Assembly (NCBI GenBank): GCA_963575745.1
Contig: CAUYUJ010014352.1
Span: 331,218 to 395,217 of the forward strand
Source of the DNA: Prorocentrum cordatum
Taxonomy: Eukaryota; Sar; Dinophyceae; Prorocentrales; Prorocentraceae
Length of the DNA: 64,000 nucleotides
Reading direction: 5' to 3'
Shown here: positions 1 to 9,854 of the stretch, in pieces
Numbering within the stretch: the stretch's first letter is position 1
Layout of the letters: each line of letters begins with the position of its first letter
Notes under the pieces: generated by a model
Databases searched by the model: none
What the model was told of the DNA's origin: nothing
What the model saw: the letters and a program-made list of their open reading frames with translations, nothing else
Made by a program: the position numbers and the translations under genes

Positions 1-525
1 GAAGCGGGACGAAGCAAGAGGCGGACCCGAACGGAGGCCAAACACAAACCACGAACCACCCCATAAAACTCCCCGCGGGGGGCCCCGCGAAACACACCAC
101 GGAACAGCCGGAGTGCGCTGTGCTTTATTGCATTGTGGATCAGGTCGTCATTGGCGTCAGAGCTCTGACCGAACGGGTCTGAGTATTAAGCTCCAGTTAC
201 CTGAACGAGCAACTCTCATCTGACGCAATCGAAACGCACAACTGAAGACATGGATGAGGAAGCAGATGACGCGTCAGCGCCGCGTCGACCTGGGCGTTTG
301 TTTCCTACCCGAACTGATATGGATCTTGAGCTTGAGCTGCCTGGGCGCGCGATCACTCAAAGCCGGCTGCGGTCGAAACGAGGCGCTCGACCAGCTCGCG
401 CTCAAGACCCGAATCAGTTCCGACGCGGCAACCTGAACGCGCCGCCTGCCCCGGCGAAGCCTCTGGCAACGAAGGCCATGCCCCTGACCAAAACATATCC
501 CGCACCCTGTGATTTATCGATCGCG
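1..525. other. Unassigned sequence at window start
   Basis: Non-repetitive within the window. An open frame of 174 codons starts at 250 but runs straight through two dispersed repeats (526-690 and 686-858), so it is not taken as a gene. No RNA gene or TIR element was recognised here. Confidence 0.5.
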
Positions 526-690
526 ATTCCAAAAACAAGCGTTTCGCTAGGGACATCCTCAATTTTTAATTCGCCAGCCCTACGCGACCTCGTTATTTAT
601 CGCAAAAGAAATTCGCCGGCCCTACAGCCGTCAAAACCGGGGGGAAACCAACTTAAAGAGAACCCTGGGCTCAGGCCATTTCCGGGAAAA
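526..690 (+). repeat. Dispersed repeat DR-2, copy 1
   Basis: Matches 24780-25030 in the same orientation. Shared landmarks in order are a TTTCGCT-GAGACATCCTC block, TTTTAATTCGCC, an ACCTCGTT-TTTAT block, AATTCGCCGGCC, then AGAGAACCCTGGGC and TTTCCGGGAAAAAAA. The order and spacing are kept, so this is one interspersed element. No clear terminal inverted repeat was found. Confidence 0.75.
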
Positions 691-858
691 AAAGCGACCG
701 GAAACGGCAACAAAAACGGCTCCAGGAGTGGAACCGGAGCCGGAACCGGTCAAAAACAGCGACGGAACCGGTAACAAAAACGGCGTCGTAACCCCCAACA
801 AAAACGGCAAAACGGAACCGGTAAAAAAACGGCCCTGTCGTTTCCAGGGCCCACTAAG
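686..858 (-). mobile_element. MITE-11 copy 1, truncated
   Basis: Reverse complement of the element at 60931-61165. It is made of AAACGGC/GGAACCGG motifs and ends at CAGGGCCCAC, the same terminus as the other copy. The left part is missing and joins the DR-2 repeat directly, so this copy is truncated. Confidence 0.65.
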
Positions 859-1424
859 TCCTTGTCTCAGCCCCGCCTTGAAGTGGGAGGTGCAGTCTTG
901 GCAGCACGTACTAATGATGAAACCCAAGACTATCACAAATCCGGGTCGAGGTAGATCGAAGATCTCTGAGATCTGGCGGGCTCCAGAGCGGGCAGGCGCG
1001 AGTGTTCGGCCAATCATGGAGCACACATCATGTGGGACATTCTGGGGGATTTGACCTCACTGGAAACAGAGTGTGTAGTACTCCGTCGAACGCTCCAACA
1101 GCAGCATGAAGACAGGTGTGTTCACGACGAGTTCTGTCAAATATAACCAAATTGCCTCCTAAGAAACAATCCGAACGAAGGCCTTGAACCTTGCGCCGTC
1201 TAGCTGCGCTGGCGTACTTCCTACTCCCTGCACCGTGCACCAAAAGCCCGGCATCAATACAAAACATGGGCCCCTGGTGCAATGCTGGAAGCTAGACGCC
1301 GTCATCTTTTCCCCGTCGACTGATCGGTGGGCCTTTATGTCCAACCTGTCCTTGCACGCGTGTTTCCCTCTCGCTGCCCTCCTTCGGAATTCGAGCTGCG
1401 GATCGGTTGTCGATGAATGGGACG
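859..1424. other. Unassigned sequence
   Basis: No coding pattern or repeat array. A short block at 956-985 (AGATCTCTGAGATCTGGC) is related to the flanks of the MITE-2 copy at 45776 and to its empty site near 46790, so it is probably a fragment of that dispersed sequence. Confidence 0.4.
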
Positions 1425-1636
1425 CACAGGGACATACTACACAATACTATATGTCCTCCTTGGAGGCGCGCGTCCGACCCGAACATACAGTATACCCATC
1501 TTGTAGTATTTCCCGAGCGGCGTGGCCAGAAAGCGCCGGCCACGACGCGCATATACTATAAGATTTCTCGGTGCGCACGTCGCCCCTGGGGGAGCGACGC
1601 ACATGTAGTATGAGTATGCTGGGGTGACGCCGAATG
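1425..1636 (+). repeat. Dispersed repeat DR-3, copy 1
   Basis: Matches 15664-15892 in the same orientation. Shared blocks include GGGACGCACAG, TGTCCTCCTTGGA, CGTCCGACCCGAACA, ACCCATCTTGTAGTA, CACGACGCGCA, TGTAAGATTTCTCGGTGCG-like sequence, GTCGCCCCTGGGGG and GGGGTGACGCCGA. The mean similarity is about 80 percent by eye, over roughly 210 bp. Confidence 0.8.
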
Positions 1637-2363
1637 AAGACCGAGACCTCCTCTGGACCTCCCCTGGGCCTTCGCCAGACGGAAATGAAGACAACGGTCC
1701 TCAGGCCGAGCGCCGAGGGGAGCAGAAGACGGCCCTCGACTCTCGGGCTGGACGGTGCTGCGGCGATGCCGTGGGCAGGTGTCGTTTCGATCCAGTTTTG
1801 TCGCAGCGATGGCAGAACGAAGGCAGAACGAGAGAAAGCGAAACCAAAACGAAAACGAGAAACACTGCTCACGTAGCTCGAGCCCTGTGCCAGAGAGAGA
1901 GGGAGGGGGAAGGAGGGGAACGGCCAGACGCAATCGTGCTCACCACGGCCCCCATCGTTCAGATCCACATGCACGTTCGCATCCATCCTCCTGCGCCTCC
2001 TCGCCCTCCGACACACGTCTCCCCCACATCCCACTGATCCATCCTCGCACTCCCCTTCCGTTCCCGCCGCGTCCTCGTCATTGTCATGGCTCCTCCCTCT
2101 TCCTCCTCGGCCAGCTGATGCCTCGTTCTCCCCCCTCCTTCCTCCTCTCTTCCCGCACGCTGTGCCGGGCAACAGTTTTTTCTTGAATGCTTTGAATCCT
2201 CCGACTCTCGCCTCCTCATCCTCCGTGCCCCTCCCACCTTCATTCACTTTCGTCGCCTCCTCCTCCTCCGCGGCTGCGTTCTCCGAGCCGCATCCGGCCG
2301 TGGCCACGAGGTGGTCCACCGAAGGCCAACCGACGCTGATTCAGACCGCCCCCTTCCTCGGAT
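1637..2363. other. Unassigned, pyrimidine-rich to the right
   Basis: Mixed sequence grading into CT-rich low-complexity DNA from about 1980. Long open frames here are a by-product of the composition. No gene is called. Confidence 0.4.
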
Positions 2364-2507
2364 CCTCCTCCTCCTCCTCCTCCTCCTCCTCCTCCTCCTC
2401 CTCCTCCTCCTCCTCCTCCTCCTCCTCTCCTTCTCCTCCTCCTCCTCCATCCTTCTCCTCCTCCTCCTCCTTCTCCTCCTCCTCCTCCTCCGCCTCCTCC
2501 TCCTCCT
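2364..2507 (+). repeat. (TCC)n microsatellite
   Basis: Nearly pure TCC triplets with scattered CTT, ATC and CGCC interruptions. It reads as polyserine, polyleucine or polyproline on one strand and polyglutamate or polyglycine on the other. Confidence 0.95.
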
Positions 2508-2703
2508 GCCGCGGCAGCCTGACTCCGCCGGTACCCCGTTCCGCGCTTGCGCCCAGCACACCTAACCATAGGTGCGCCGCGGGAAGTCGGCACGGAAGCC
2601 CCGACCTCCTGGAGACCAGGTCTCTGGTTGCGAGGCCGCCGTCCCTCCTCCAATCCGATTGAAGGGTAGGAGGGGCAGGGAGGGGGAGGAGGCCGCCATA
2701 TTC

Positions 2704-3088
2704 CTACTCCTCTTCCTCCTCCTCCTCCGCCTCCTCCTCCTCTTCCTCCTCCTCGTCCTCCCCCTCCTTATCGACGCTGCGCGAACTTAAACCAGTGCCT
2801 CCTCCTCCTCCTTCTCCTGCTCCTCTTCCTCCTGCTCCTCCTCCTCTTCCTCCTCCTCCTCCTCATCATCATCATCATCACAATAAGCATCATCATCACC
2901 ACCACCACCACCACCATCATCATCATCAGCATCATCATAATCATCATCACCATCATCATCGTCATCATCATCATCAGCATCATCATCGTCATCAGCAGCA
3001 GCATCATCATCATCCTCATCCTCATCCTGATCCTCCTCCCCCTCATCCTGCTCCTCCTCCCCCTCCTCCTCCTCCTCCTCCTCCTCCA
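2704..3088 (+). repeat. Compound (TCC)/(ATC) microsatellite
   Basis: TCC-rich at 2704-2862, then ATC/CAC triplets at 2863-3010, then TCC again to 3088. The right TCC block touches the DR-4 inverted repeat arm, the same arrangement as at 33356. Confidence 0.95.
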
Positions 3089-3640
3089 CAATTACTCAAT
3101 ATGAATACTACTTTCCCTCTTCCCCTGATGACGGTTTGAAAGTACTGGACCCCCCCGCGTACTTTTTTTTACACACACGTTTCCCCGGAGTTGGGTGTTC
3201 GCCTGCATTTTTTCCAAAATGCTGCTCTCGCTGGGGCGCCGGCCTCATTTTCGGGCCCCGCTCGTTCCGAATCGTGCTCCCGCTGCAGCGCTGGCATCAT
3301 TTCCGTGCTTCCGCTCGTTCCGAATCGTGCTCCCGCTGCAGCGCTGGCCTCATTTCCGCGCTTCCGCTCGTTTCGACTCGTGCTCCCGCTGCAGCGCTGG
3401 CGTCATTTCCCGTGCCATGCCACGGCATGCAATGCAATGCTAGGTTGATACTACGCTTCGCGGTGCTCTTCTACGCCATGCCATGCCGTGCTCTACAATG
3501 CATCGCGTACCCTTTCGGGATCATCGCCCTGCTCGACATCCGACTGTGCGAGTAGAGAGGGGATCTGCGCCATGGTAAGGGATGGGAGGGAGGGGTAGGA
3601 TGTCAGACATGACGCGAGCGCACCTAGCTTGTCCTCGTCC
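3080..3640 (+). repeat. DR-4 left arm of a distant inverted repeat
   Basis: Its reverse complement is found at 32466-33360. Matching blocks are CAATTACTCAATATGAA, CTCTTCCCCTGATG, CGCGTACT then TTACACAC, the internal 51-bp repeats, and GGGAGGGAGGGGTAGGA with ATGACGCGAGCGCACCTAG at the far end. Both arms abut TCC/GGA microsatellite on the outside. Confidence 0.8.
3240..3425 (+). repeat. Tandem repeat, about 51-bp unit, 3-4 copies
   Basis: Each unit contains TTCCGAATCGTGCTCCCGC followed by TGCAGCGCTGGC and a TCATTTCC block. Units differ at several positions. The reverse-oriented copy inside the right DR-4 arm (33100-33230) has a reduced version. Confidence 0.8.
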
Positions 3641-3997
3641 CCCTCCTCCTCCTCCTCTCCCATGCGACCGGCACTCATCCGTGCCTCGCCCAGCGGGAAA
3701 GACAGCGAGACCCCGCTCAGCGCAGGGGGCAGGCCCTCCCGGTAGGTCACCGCGACGTCCGTCATCTGGAGACCTCCGCGGAGGGCAAGACTGTCACGAA
3801 GGCAGAAGACATTGCCTTCAGTGAGCTTATTGCCTGCAGCTCAGGGCCTCCCGCTCCGCACCCCACTTGTCCCTCCTCCCCCTCTCGTTCCTAATTACAT
3901 CTCCCTTCCCCCCTCCTCCTTCTCCTCTCCGCCTCCAGTGAAGTGCGCGATCGCTCGCCTCCCCTTCCTCCTCGTCTGCGCTTTCTATGCTCTGTTT
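3641..3997. other. Unassigned
   Basis: Mixed sequence with pyrimidine-rich stretches; no coding evidence. Confidence 0.35.
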
Positions 3998-4140
3998 GTT
4001 ATTATCTCTCTCTCTCTGTCTCTCTCTCTCTCTCTCTCTTTCTCCCTCTCTCTCTCTCTCTCGCTCTCGCACCCTCGATGTTTCTCACTCTCACTCTCAC
4101 TCTTACTCTCACTCGTTTTCTCACTCTCTTTCTCCAGCTC
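3998..4140 (+). repeat. (CT)n microsatellite
   Basis: Long CT dinucleotide tract with CTCACT variants. Confidence 0.9.
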
Positions 4141-4394
4141 TGAAGATAGCCGCAAGATTTGTGGTGCAACATGTGCGGTGCAATGTTGATGATTCGATCA
4201 GTGTGGTGCAGTCGGTGCGTCGGGCAATTCAATGCATGCCTTGTCGCACCGCAGCCTCGGTAGGCCTCTCTCGCAAGCGCGGTAACGCATATGCGCGTCA
4301 GCGCAAATGGATAACATATACAATATGCATGCGCGTCCAGAATTATGGCGTGTCTGGCTGCCGCTGTCTTTCGTTATTTCGTTATGTCGTCCTC

Positions 4395-4556
4395 TCTCTC
4401 TCTCTCTCGCTCTCTATGTCTAGACATACCGTTACGTGGATGGATAGTCACACATCGGTTTCTCTCCCGCTCTCTCTCTCACTCTCTCTCTCTTACTCTC
4501 TGTCAGTCTCTCTCTCTCTCTCTCTCTCTATTTCTCTCTCTCTCTCTATATATATC
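4395..4556 (+). repeat. (CT)n microsatellite, second block
   Basis: CT tract ending in a short TATATA run. Separated from the first tract by 250 bp of ordinary sequence. Confidence 0.9.
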
Positions 4557-4738
4557 CCTTCTGCCAGTCCCTCCCCTCCCTCCTCCCACCTCCCCGCTGC
4601 AGGTGCGGGCCGCCCAGGGTTTGGCGGCTCGCCCGCTGGGCTTGCGGCCCTCTTTCGAGTTAGCCCTGCTGGATGGGGACTCCGACGCTCCCAGCGCATG
4701 GGAGCCGCGCAACGCAAGAACAAACGCAGAAACAAAAC

Positions 4739-4798
4739 AAGTAGCCGGGCGAAGGACGCAACCAGATGCAATTGTGAATGCCGTCGTTGGTAGTATCG
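4739..4798 (+). repeat. Leader shared with the satellite-bearing MITE-1
   Basis: AGCCGGGCGAAGGACGCAAC and ATGCAATTGTGAAT match the sequence just before the 90-bp array at 9922-9980 (AGCCTGGCGAAGGACCCAAC). The leader and array therefore travel together. Confidence 0.7.
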
Positions 4799-5530
4799 CA
4801 TTCGGTGAATCTCCGCATGGGGCCACGAAACGCGAGGGTGAAGAAAGTGCCGAAATGGGGCGGGGCGGCCATGCGGGCGCTGCTGCCGGGGCCTGATGTA
4901 GAGCCCCCGTTATGGGGACACGAAACGAGAAAAGGGTGTGACAGAATAAGGCGGCGCCGCCATGCGGACTGCGCCACTGGGCCCTTAGGTGGAGCTCCCT
5001 ATGCGGCCATAAAACGTGTGACGGGTGTGCCGAAATGAGCTGGCGCCGCCATGTGGACTGCGCCACTGTGACCTTAGGTGGAGCTCCCTAGGGGGCCACG
5101 AAGCGTGTGAGGGGTGTGCCAAAATGGGGCGGCGCCGCCATGCGGACTGCGCCACTGGGACCTTAGGTGGAGCTCCCTAGGGGGCCACGAAACGCGTGGG
5201 GGTTGTTCCAAAATGGGGCGGCGCCGCCATTCGGACTGCGCCACTGGGACCGTAGGTGGAAATCCCTATTGGGCCACGAAGCGTGTGAGGGGTGTGCCAA
5301 AATAGGGCGGCGCAGCCATGCGGACTGCGACACTGGGACCTTAGGCACAACTCCCTATGCGGCCACGAAACGTGTGACGGGTGTGCCGAAATGGGGCGGC
5401 GGCGCCATGCTGACTGCGCCACTGGGACACCAGGTGGGGCTCCATATGGAACCAGGAAGCGTGTGAGGGGTGTGCCAAAATGAGGCGGCGCCGCAATGCG
5501 GACTGTGTCTCCGTGACTGTAGGTGGAAAG
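4799..5530 (+). repeat. SAT-90 array 1, about 8 units of 86-91 bp
   Basis: The unit contains TTAGGTGGAGCTCCCTA, GGGCCACGAAACGTGTGA, GGGTGTGCC-AAATG and a GGCGCCGCCATGCGGACTG block. It is the same family as 10330-11620 but has a different right third of the unit. Units here are more divergent than in that array. Confidence 0.9.
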
Positions 5531-5744
5531 GACTCGGAAAACCATCGGGAAGCGACGGGTGGCCTCCGCCGTCCCGAGCCTCGTGGCGGCTCCGCGGGGC
5601 TTCGGCCTCTCCGTGCCGGGTGCACTCCGTCCGGCGGCGGTGGGGAAAGTCGCACGCCCGCCAGTTGGCCCCAGGGTGAAGGCTTTCCTGCGCATTGCTG
5701 CGACCGTGGGCGGAGAGAGGCGGGGGGGGCAAGGGGGGGTCTGG

Positions 5745-6060
<316 letters not shown>

Positions 6061-6635
6061 ATTATCAGTATCATCGACCCCTGCTTAATGCAACTGTATG
6101 CAAGAGGGCGTCCTTGTGGGGAGACCCCACCTGCTCGCCACAGGCGCCCAGAGCAGCCAAGATCTACTCCGCGGGGGGAGGGCCCGCGCCGATCGGCAAA
6201 ACAATGAATAAGAAAGCGACGACAAGGAGGGATGGGGAGCGGGGCACTGCTGCTTCGCGGCTGCACTGCCTGGGCGTCTCTCCTCCGGGTGCCCGGCGCG
6301 TGGGCTCCCGGGCCGTACAGGGCTCGCGTGGCCTCGCCGCCTGGCCTTCGCGGCCAAGAGCTGATGCGCAGCGCGTCGCGGCGGCGGCCCCGGCGACGCG
6401 CCGCGCCCCGCGAGGGCAGAGAGCGAGGCGCTCCACTCCGAGGGGCGTGAGGCACGCAAGCTCCCCGCGACGGCGACGGCGACGACCTCCCCGACGGGCC
6501 CCGCGCGCTCGGAGGGCCGGCCTCCGGCGCGGCGGCCCAGCAGGGCCGGCGCGGCGGGCGAGCTCTCCTGGGCCTTCCAGGCGGCTCCTCGCTCCCTCCG
6601 AGGCGCCAACAACTCCTCGTCCTTATAAACAACAT
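6061..6635. other. GC-rich unassigned segment
   Basis: Several overlapping open frames on both strands and no recognisable protein family. It could hold an exon of an unseen gene, but nothing decides this. Confidence 0.3.
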
Positions 6636-6732
6636 ATCCTCATCCTTCTCCTCCTCCTCCTCTTCCTCCTCCTCCCTCTCCTCCGCCTCCTCCTCCTCCT
6701 TCTCCTCCTCCCTCTCCTCCTCCTCTTCCAGT
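6636..6732 (+). repeat. (TCC)n microsatellite
   Basis: TCC triplets with CTT and CGCC interruptions. Confidence 0.9.
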
Positions 6733-6844
6733 CCTTCTCCGTGCGAATAGCTACTCCCTGTCGCACCCCGAGGCAAGTTTTTAGCGCGGGCCGGGCGTTT
6801 CGCCTGAGACCTCCTCACCATTGATGACCTGGAAGCTCAAACAT

Positions 6845-7310
6845 GAGCAACAGCTTCACGGATGGAGGGCGGGTCGTCTTCAACATGCAGCTCTCGCCTC
6901 ATCGCCGCGCACATTCGTTATAAACATGTGCAAGAGTGGTTTGCAAAATGTAGCTCTCGCCTTAGCGCCGCGCACGATCGCTCTGAAGCTTTGAAAGATG
7001 TGGCTCTCGCCTTAGCGCCGCGCGCATTCGTGTAAAAGATGCAAGGGCTTCGCAGATTGAGAGCGGGCCGTTTTCAAAATGTGGCTCTCGCCGTAGCGCC
7101 ACGCACAGTCGTTTTAAACATTGGCACGGGTGTCACGGATTGAAGGCGGGTCGTTTTCAAAATGTGGCTCTCGCCTTAGCGCCGCGTGCATTCGATTTAG
7201 AAATTTGCAGAGCTTCACGGATTGAGGTTCCTTTTCAAAATGTGTCTCTCGCCTTAGCGCCGCGCACACTCGCTTTTTCCTTAAAGAACGCAAGGGTTTC
7301 ACGGATTCCG
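6845..7310 (+). repeat. Degenerate tandem repeat, six units of 60-83 bp
   Basis: The core GGCTCTCGCCTTAGCGCCGC recurs near 6890, 6953, 7013, 7084, 7167 and 7246, and is followed by CGCACATTCG-like sequence and a TTCACGGATTGA block. Spacing is irregular, so it is an old array. Confidence 0.85.
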
Positions 7311-8723
7311 ATGGTCAGCGTACCAGACATGGTGTTCGGAAAGGATTCAGACTTATGAGGGTGCAACAGTTAAAATAACTCGAGGTGTTAAAGTCTCAAA
7401 AGAGTGGCGTTCTAGTCAGATTCTGGATCGCAAAGACGCAACAGTCAGGTTGATCCGTGGCGTTGGAATCCCGAGCACACTATTTCGGCATGCTTCAGGG
7501 TTTTCAATCGGTTGTCTTCCCTCGAGGCAGTTCCATCAGAGGAAATGAACCGTTCTCCTCCTCCGGATCCTCCTCTTCCTCCCCCTCCGCCCTCCTGCCT
7601 CCTCCCTCCCTCTCCGTTTCCTTCTCCCTCCCTCCCAGTATCCCTCCCTCCTATCGTCCCAGGCCTTCCTCCTCCCGACGACTCCGCATCCATCCCCCTG
7701 GCTCTTTCCACTCCTTTCCCTCCTTCCCTCTCTCCCTCGCTCGCTCGCCCTCTCTCCTTCCCTCGTCCTCGTCGTCGTCGTCAGCCTCTTCCTCCCTCAC
7801 TCCTCCTCCCTGGCTCCTCGCTCCTCATCTTCGTCCTGACTCCCTCCTTCTCGTCCTATTCTCTCTTCCTGGGGGGAGGGCACGTTACAGTGAGTGCGCG
7901 GGATGCGATCGCTCAGACGAGCCGTTCAACTCCAGCCACTCCAGCGCTCTCCCTTCCTCGTCGTTCACACACTGAAGGAAGGAGGGGGAGGATGGGGGGT
8001 GGATGCAACGAGACGGGGAGGGAGGAGGAGCAGACGTACCTTGCCGAACAAATGATGCTTTTAGTCTCGCTTCCCTCCCCCCTCCCTCCCTCCCTCCCCA
8101 CATCTCTCCCCCTCCTCCACCCCTACTCGTGTACATGTTGCTGTTCGTGCGAATAGCACTTCCGCTTCCCCACCCCCCCCTTCCCCTCCCTCCCCTGCTT
8201 CCTCGAGACAGGATGTGAAGGGGGGTCAACGATGCGAGGAAAGGGGGGAGGAGGGGGAGAGGGACGCAGGGCGTCGCCAAATCAAGGAGGGAGGGGGGGC
8301 AGCGGGGAAGGGTGGCGACGACGAGGCTGGCGGGCGGACGCTGGGACCCGCTGGGAAGAAGGAGGAAGAGGGCGAAGCCAGGAGGAGACGGAGGACGAAC
8401 AACGAAGAGAAATAGACGGGGAGGAGACATAGAGACATCGGAACATGAGGAGCACCAGCGGCAGCAGGAGGAGCGGGCGAGTTGGGGAGAAGGAGATCGA
8501 GGAGGACGAGGAAGAGAGCAGGGAGGACGAGTTACGAGGGCGATGAACAAGGTTGCTCGCGAGAGGCTCGCGCCAGCCTCACTCCGCACTATGGGTTATC
8601 CTCCGCCCGGGGCTCTGCACCCTGTTAGTGCCAAGAAGCCCGAAAACCGCGGAGGGAAAGCGGCTCGCTCCCTCCGACGAAAATGCTGGAAAATGCGCGC
8701 TCCTCATCCTTGCCTATTCGTCT
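7311..8723. other. Unassigned, polypyrimidine then purine-rich
   Basis: 7311-7540 is ordinary sequence; 7540-8210 is CT-rich, low complexity; 8215-8530 is GA-rich. The 214- to 234-codon frames on both strands come from this skew and are not called. Confidence 0.4.
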
Positions 8724-9026
8724 CCTCCTCCTCCTCCTTCGCCTCCGCCTCCGCCTCCGCCTCCGCCTCCTCCTCTCCTCCTCCCTCCTCCTCCTCCTCC
8801 TCCTCCTCCTCCTCCTCCTCCTCCTCCCCCTCCTCCTCCCTTCCCCTCCTCCTCATCCTCCTCCTCCTGTCTCCTCCTCCTCCTCCTCCTCCTCCTCCTC
8901 CTCTCCTCCTGTCTCCTCCTCCGTCTCCTCCCCCTCCCCCTCCCCCTCCCCCTCCCCCCCTCCTCCTCCTCCTCCTCCGCCTCCTCCTCCTCCTCCTCCT
9001 CCTCCTCCTCCTCCTCCTCCTCCTTC
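8724..9026 (+). repeat. (TCC)n microsatellite
   Basis: TCC with TCCGCC and CCCTCC variants. All six frames are open or nearly so. Confidence 0.95.
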
Positions 9027-9284
9027 CCTTCACACAGCTGCGAGGCGCTTGCCGAATTCGCTGCACATGCGTTGAGCAGCTGGCAGCTTGCGCCTACACT
9101 CATCCTGCGACTGTTCGAGCAAGGGATCGACTACAGAGTCGCTTCACCCCAAACTCGATTTGCTCGTCGACTCCATGAGACATTCGTAGGAAGGGTTCGC
9201 AGATCAACGAACCTTACTCATATGACTCGACGAGGAGCTCAATTGTGGGGAAAATAAAATCTGCAGTCGATCCCCAACTCGAGC

Positions 9285-9390
9285 CGTGGGGCCACCTTAG
9301 CCGTCTTGCAGGCCATCTTGACCGCCTTGGAGACCATCTTGGCCAGTCTTGGGCGAACTTGGAGGCCATCTTGCCCTCTTCTAGGCCATC
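9285..9390 (-). repeat. CCAAGATGG-type minisatellite, short block
   Basis: Reads GGCCATCTTG-ACCGCCTTGG repeated on the plus strand. It is the reverse complement of the minisatellites at 16990-17290 and 62120-62780. Confidence 0.6.
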
Positions 9391-9394
9391 GTTT

Positions 9395-9395
<1 letters not shown>

Positions 9396-9425
<30 letters not shown>
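9396..9425 (-). other. Poly(T) run of about 30
   Basis: Thirty T on the plus strand, so a poly(A) on the minus strand. It could be the tail of a minus-strand retroposed sequence, but no body or target duplication was identified. Confidence 0.5.
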
Positions 9426-9564
9426 CTGCATGTTGGGCTGTTTCCGGCCCCTTCTGGGTGGCCATGCGCGCTGCCCTTCTGGGTGGCCCGCGCGCTGGGC
9501 GCGAGCCCCCAGGGCTGGTTCTCTGGGAAGAGTTTCGTATGGAAAAGGACCAAAAACGAAAGGA

Positions 9565-9722
9565 GCCCTGGGACACACCAATAAATACACACAACTAACA
9601 GGACCCCCCACATTCCCCCACAGTTTCCAGGTGTGTGTCTCCCCCCCCCCCACTTCCCATATTTTCCCATATGTTCCTGGGAGTGGACGATCAGTTGTGT
9701 CTGTGTGTTTTTTCTCCTCCTG
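9565..9722 (+). repeat. Dispersed repeat DR-1, copy 1
   Basis: A family of about 160 bp. It has GCCCTGGGACACAC and AAATACACACAA at the left, a central pair of CCATATTTTCCCATAT-like blocks around TTCCCCCCCACTTCC, and TTGTGTCTGTGTG then CCCTCCTGA at the right. All six copies in the window lie in the same orientation. Confidence 0.85.
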
Positions 9723-9846
9723 ACAAAAAACAAACCCTCGGTCGCTCGAGCCCCACTCGAGGCCGAGTAAGGGCCTTCATCTGGCCACGGCGCGCCTCGG
9801 CCGCCCCCAGGTCCCCGTGGCCCAGGCCCGAGGAGCTGCCCTGAGA

Positions 9847-9854
9847 CCATAGCC
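9847..9854. other. 8-bp target duplication, left
   Basis: CCATAGCC directly before the MITE-1 end TTAAGTCGGG. The identical octamer follows the other end at 11885-11892. Confidence 0.9.

Noticed and set aside
250-774. 174-codon frame at the window start
   Set aside because: Crosses two dispersed repeats that have copies elsewhere; no domain.
2787-3091. Acidic Asp/Glu-rich frames that look like a nuclear acidic protein
   Set aside because: Reverse strand of a TCC/ATC microsatellite.
5114-5305. Spliced-leader-like CCAAAATGG in SAT-90 units
   Set aside because: Only nine bases match; the neighbouring bases differ from the leader. The only convincing relic is at 37020-37038.
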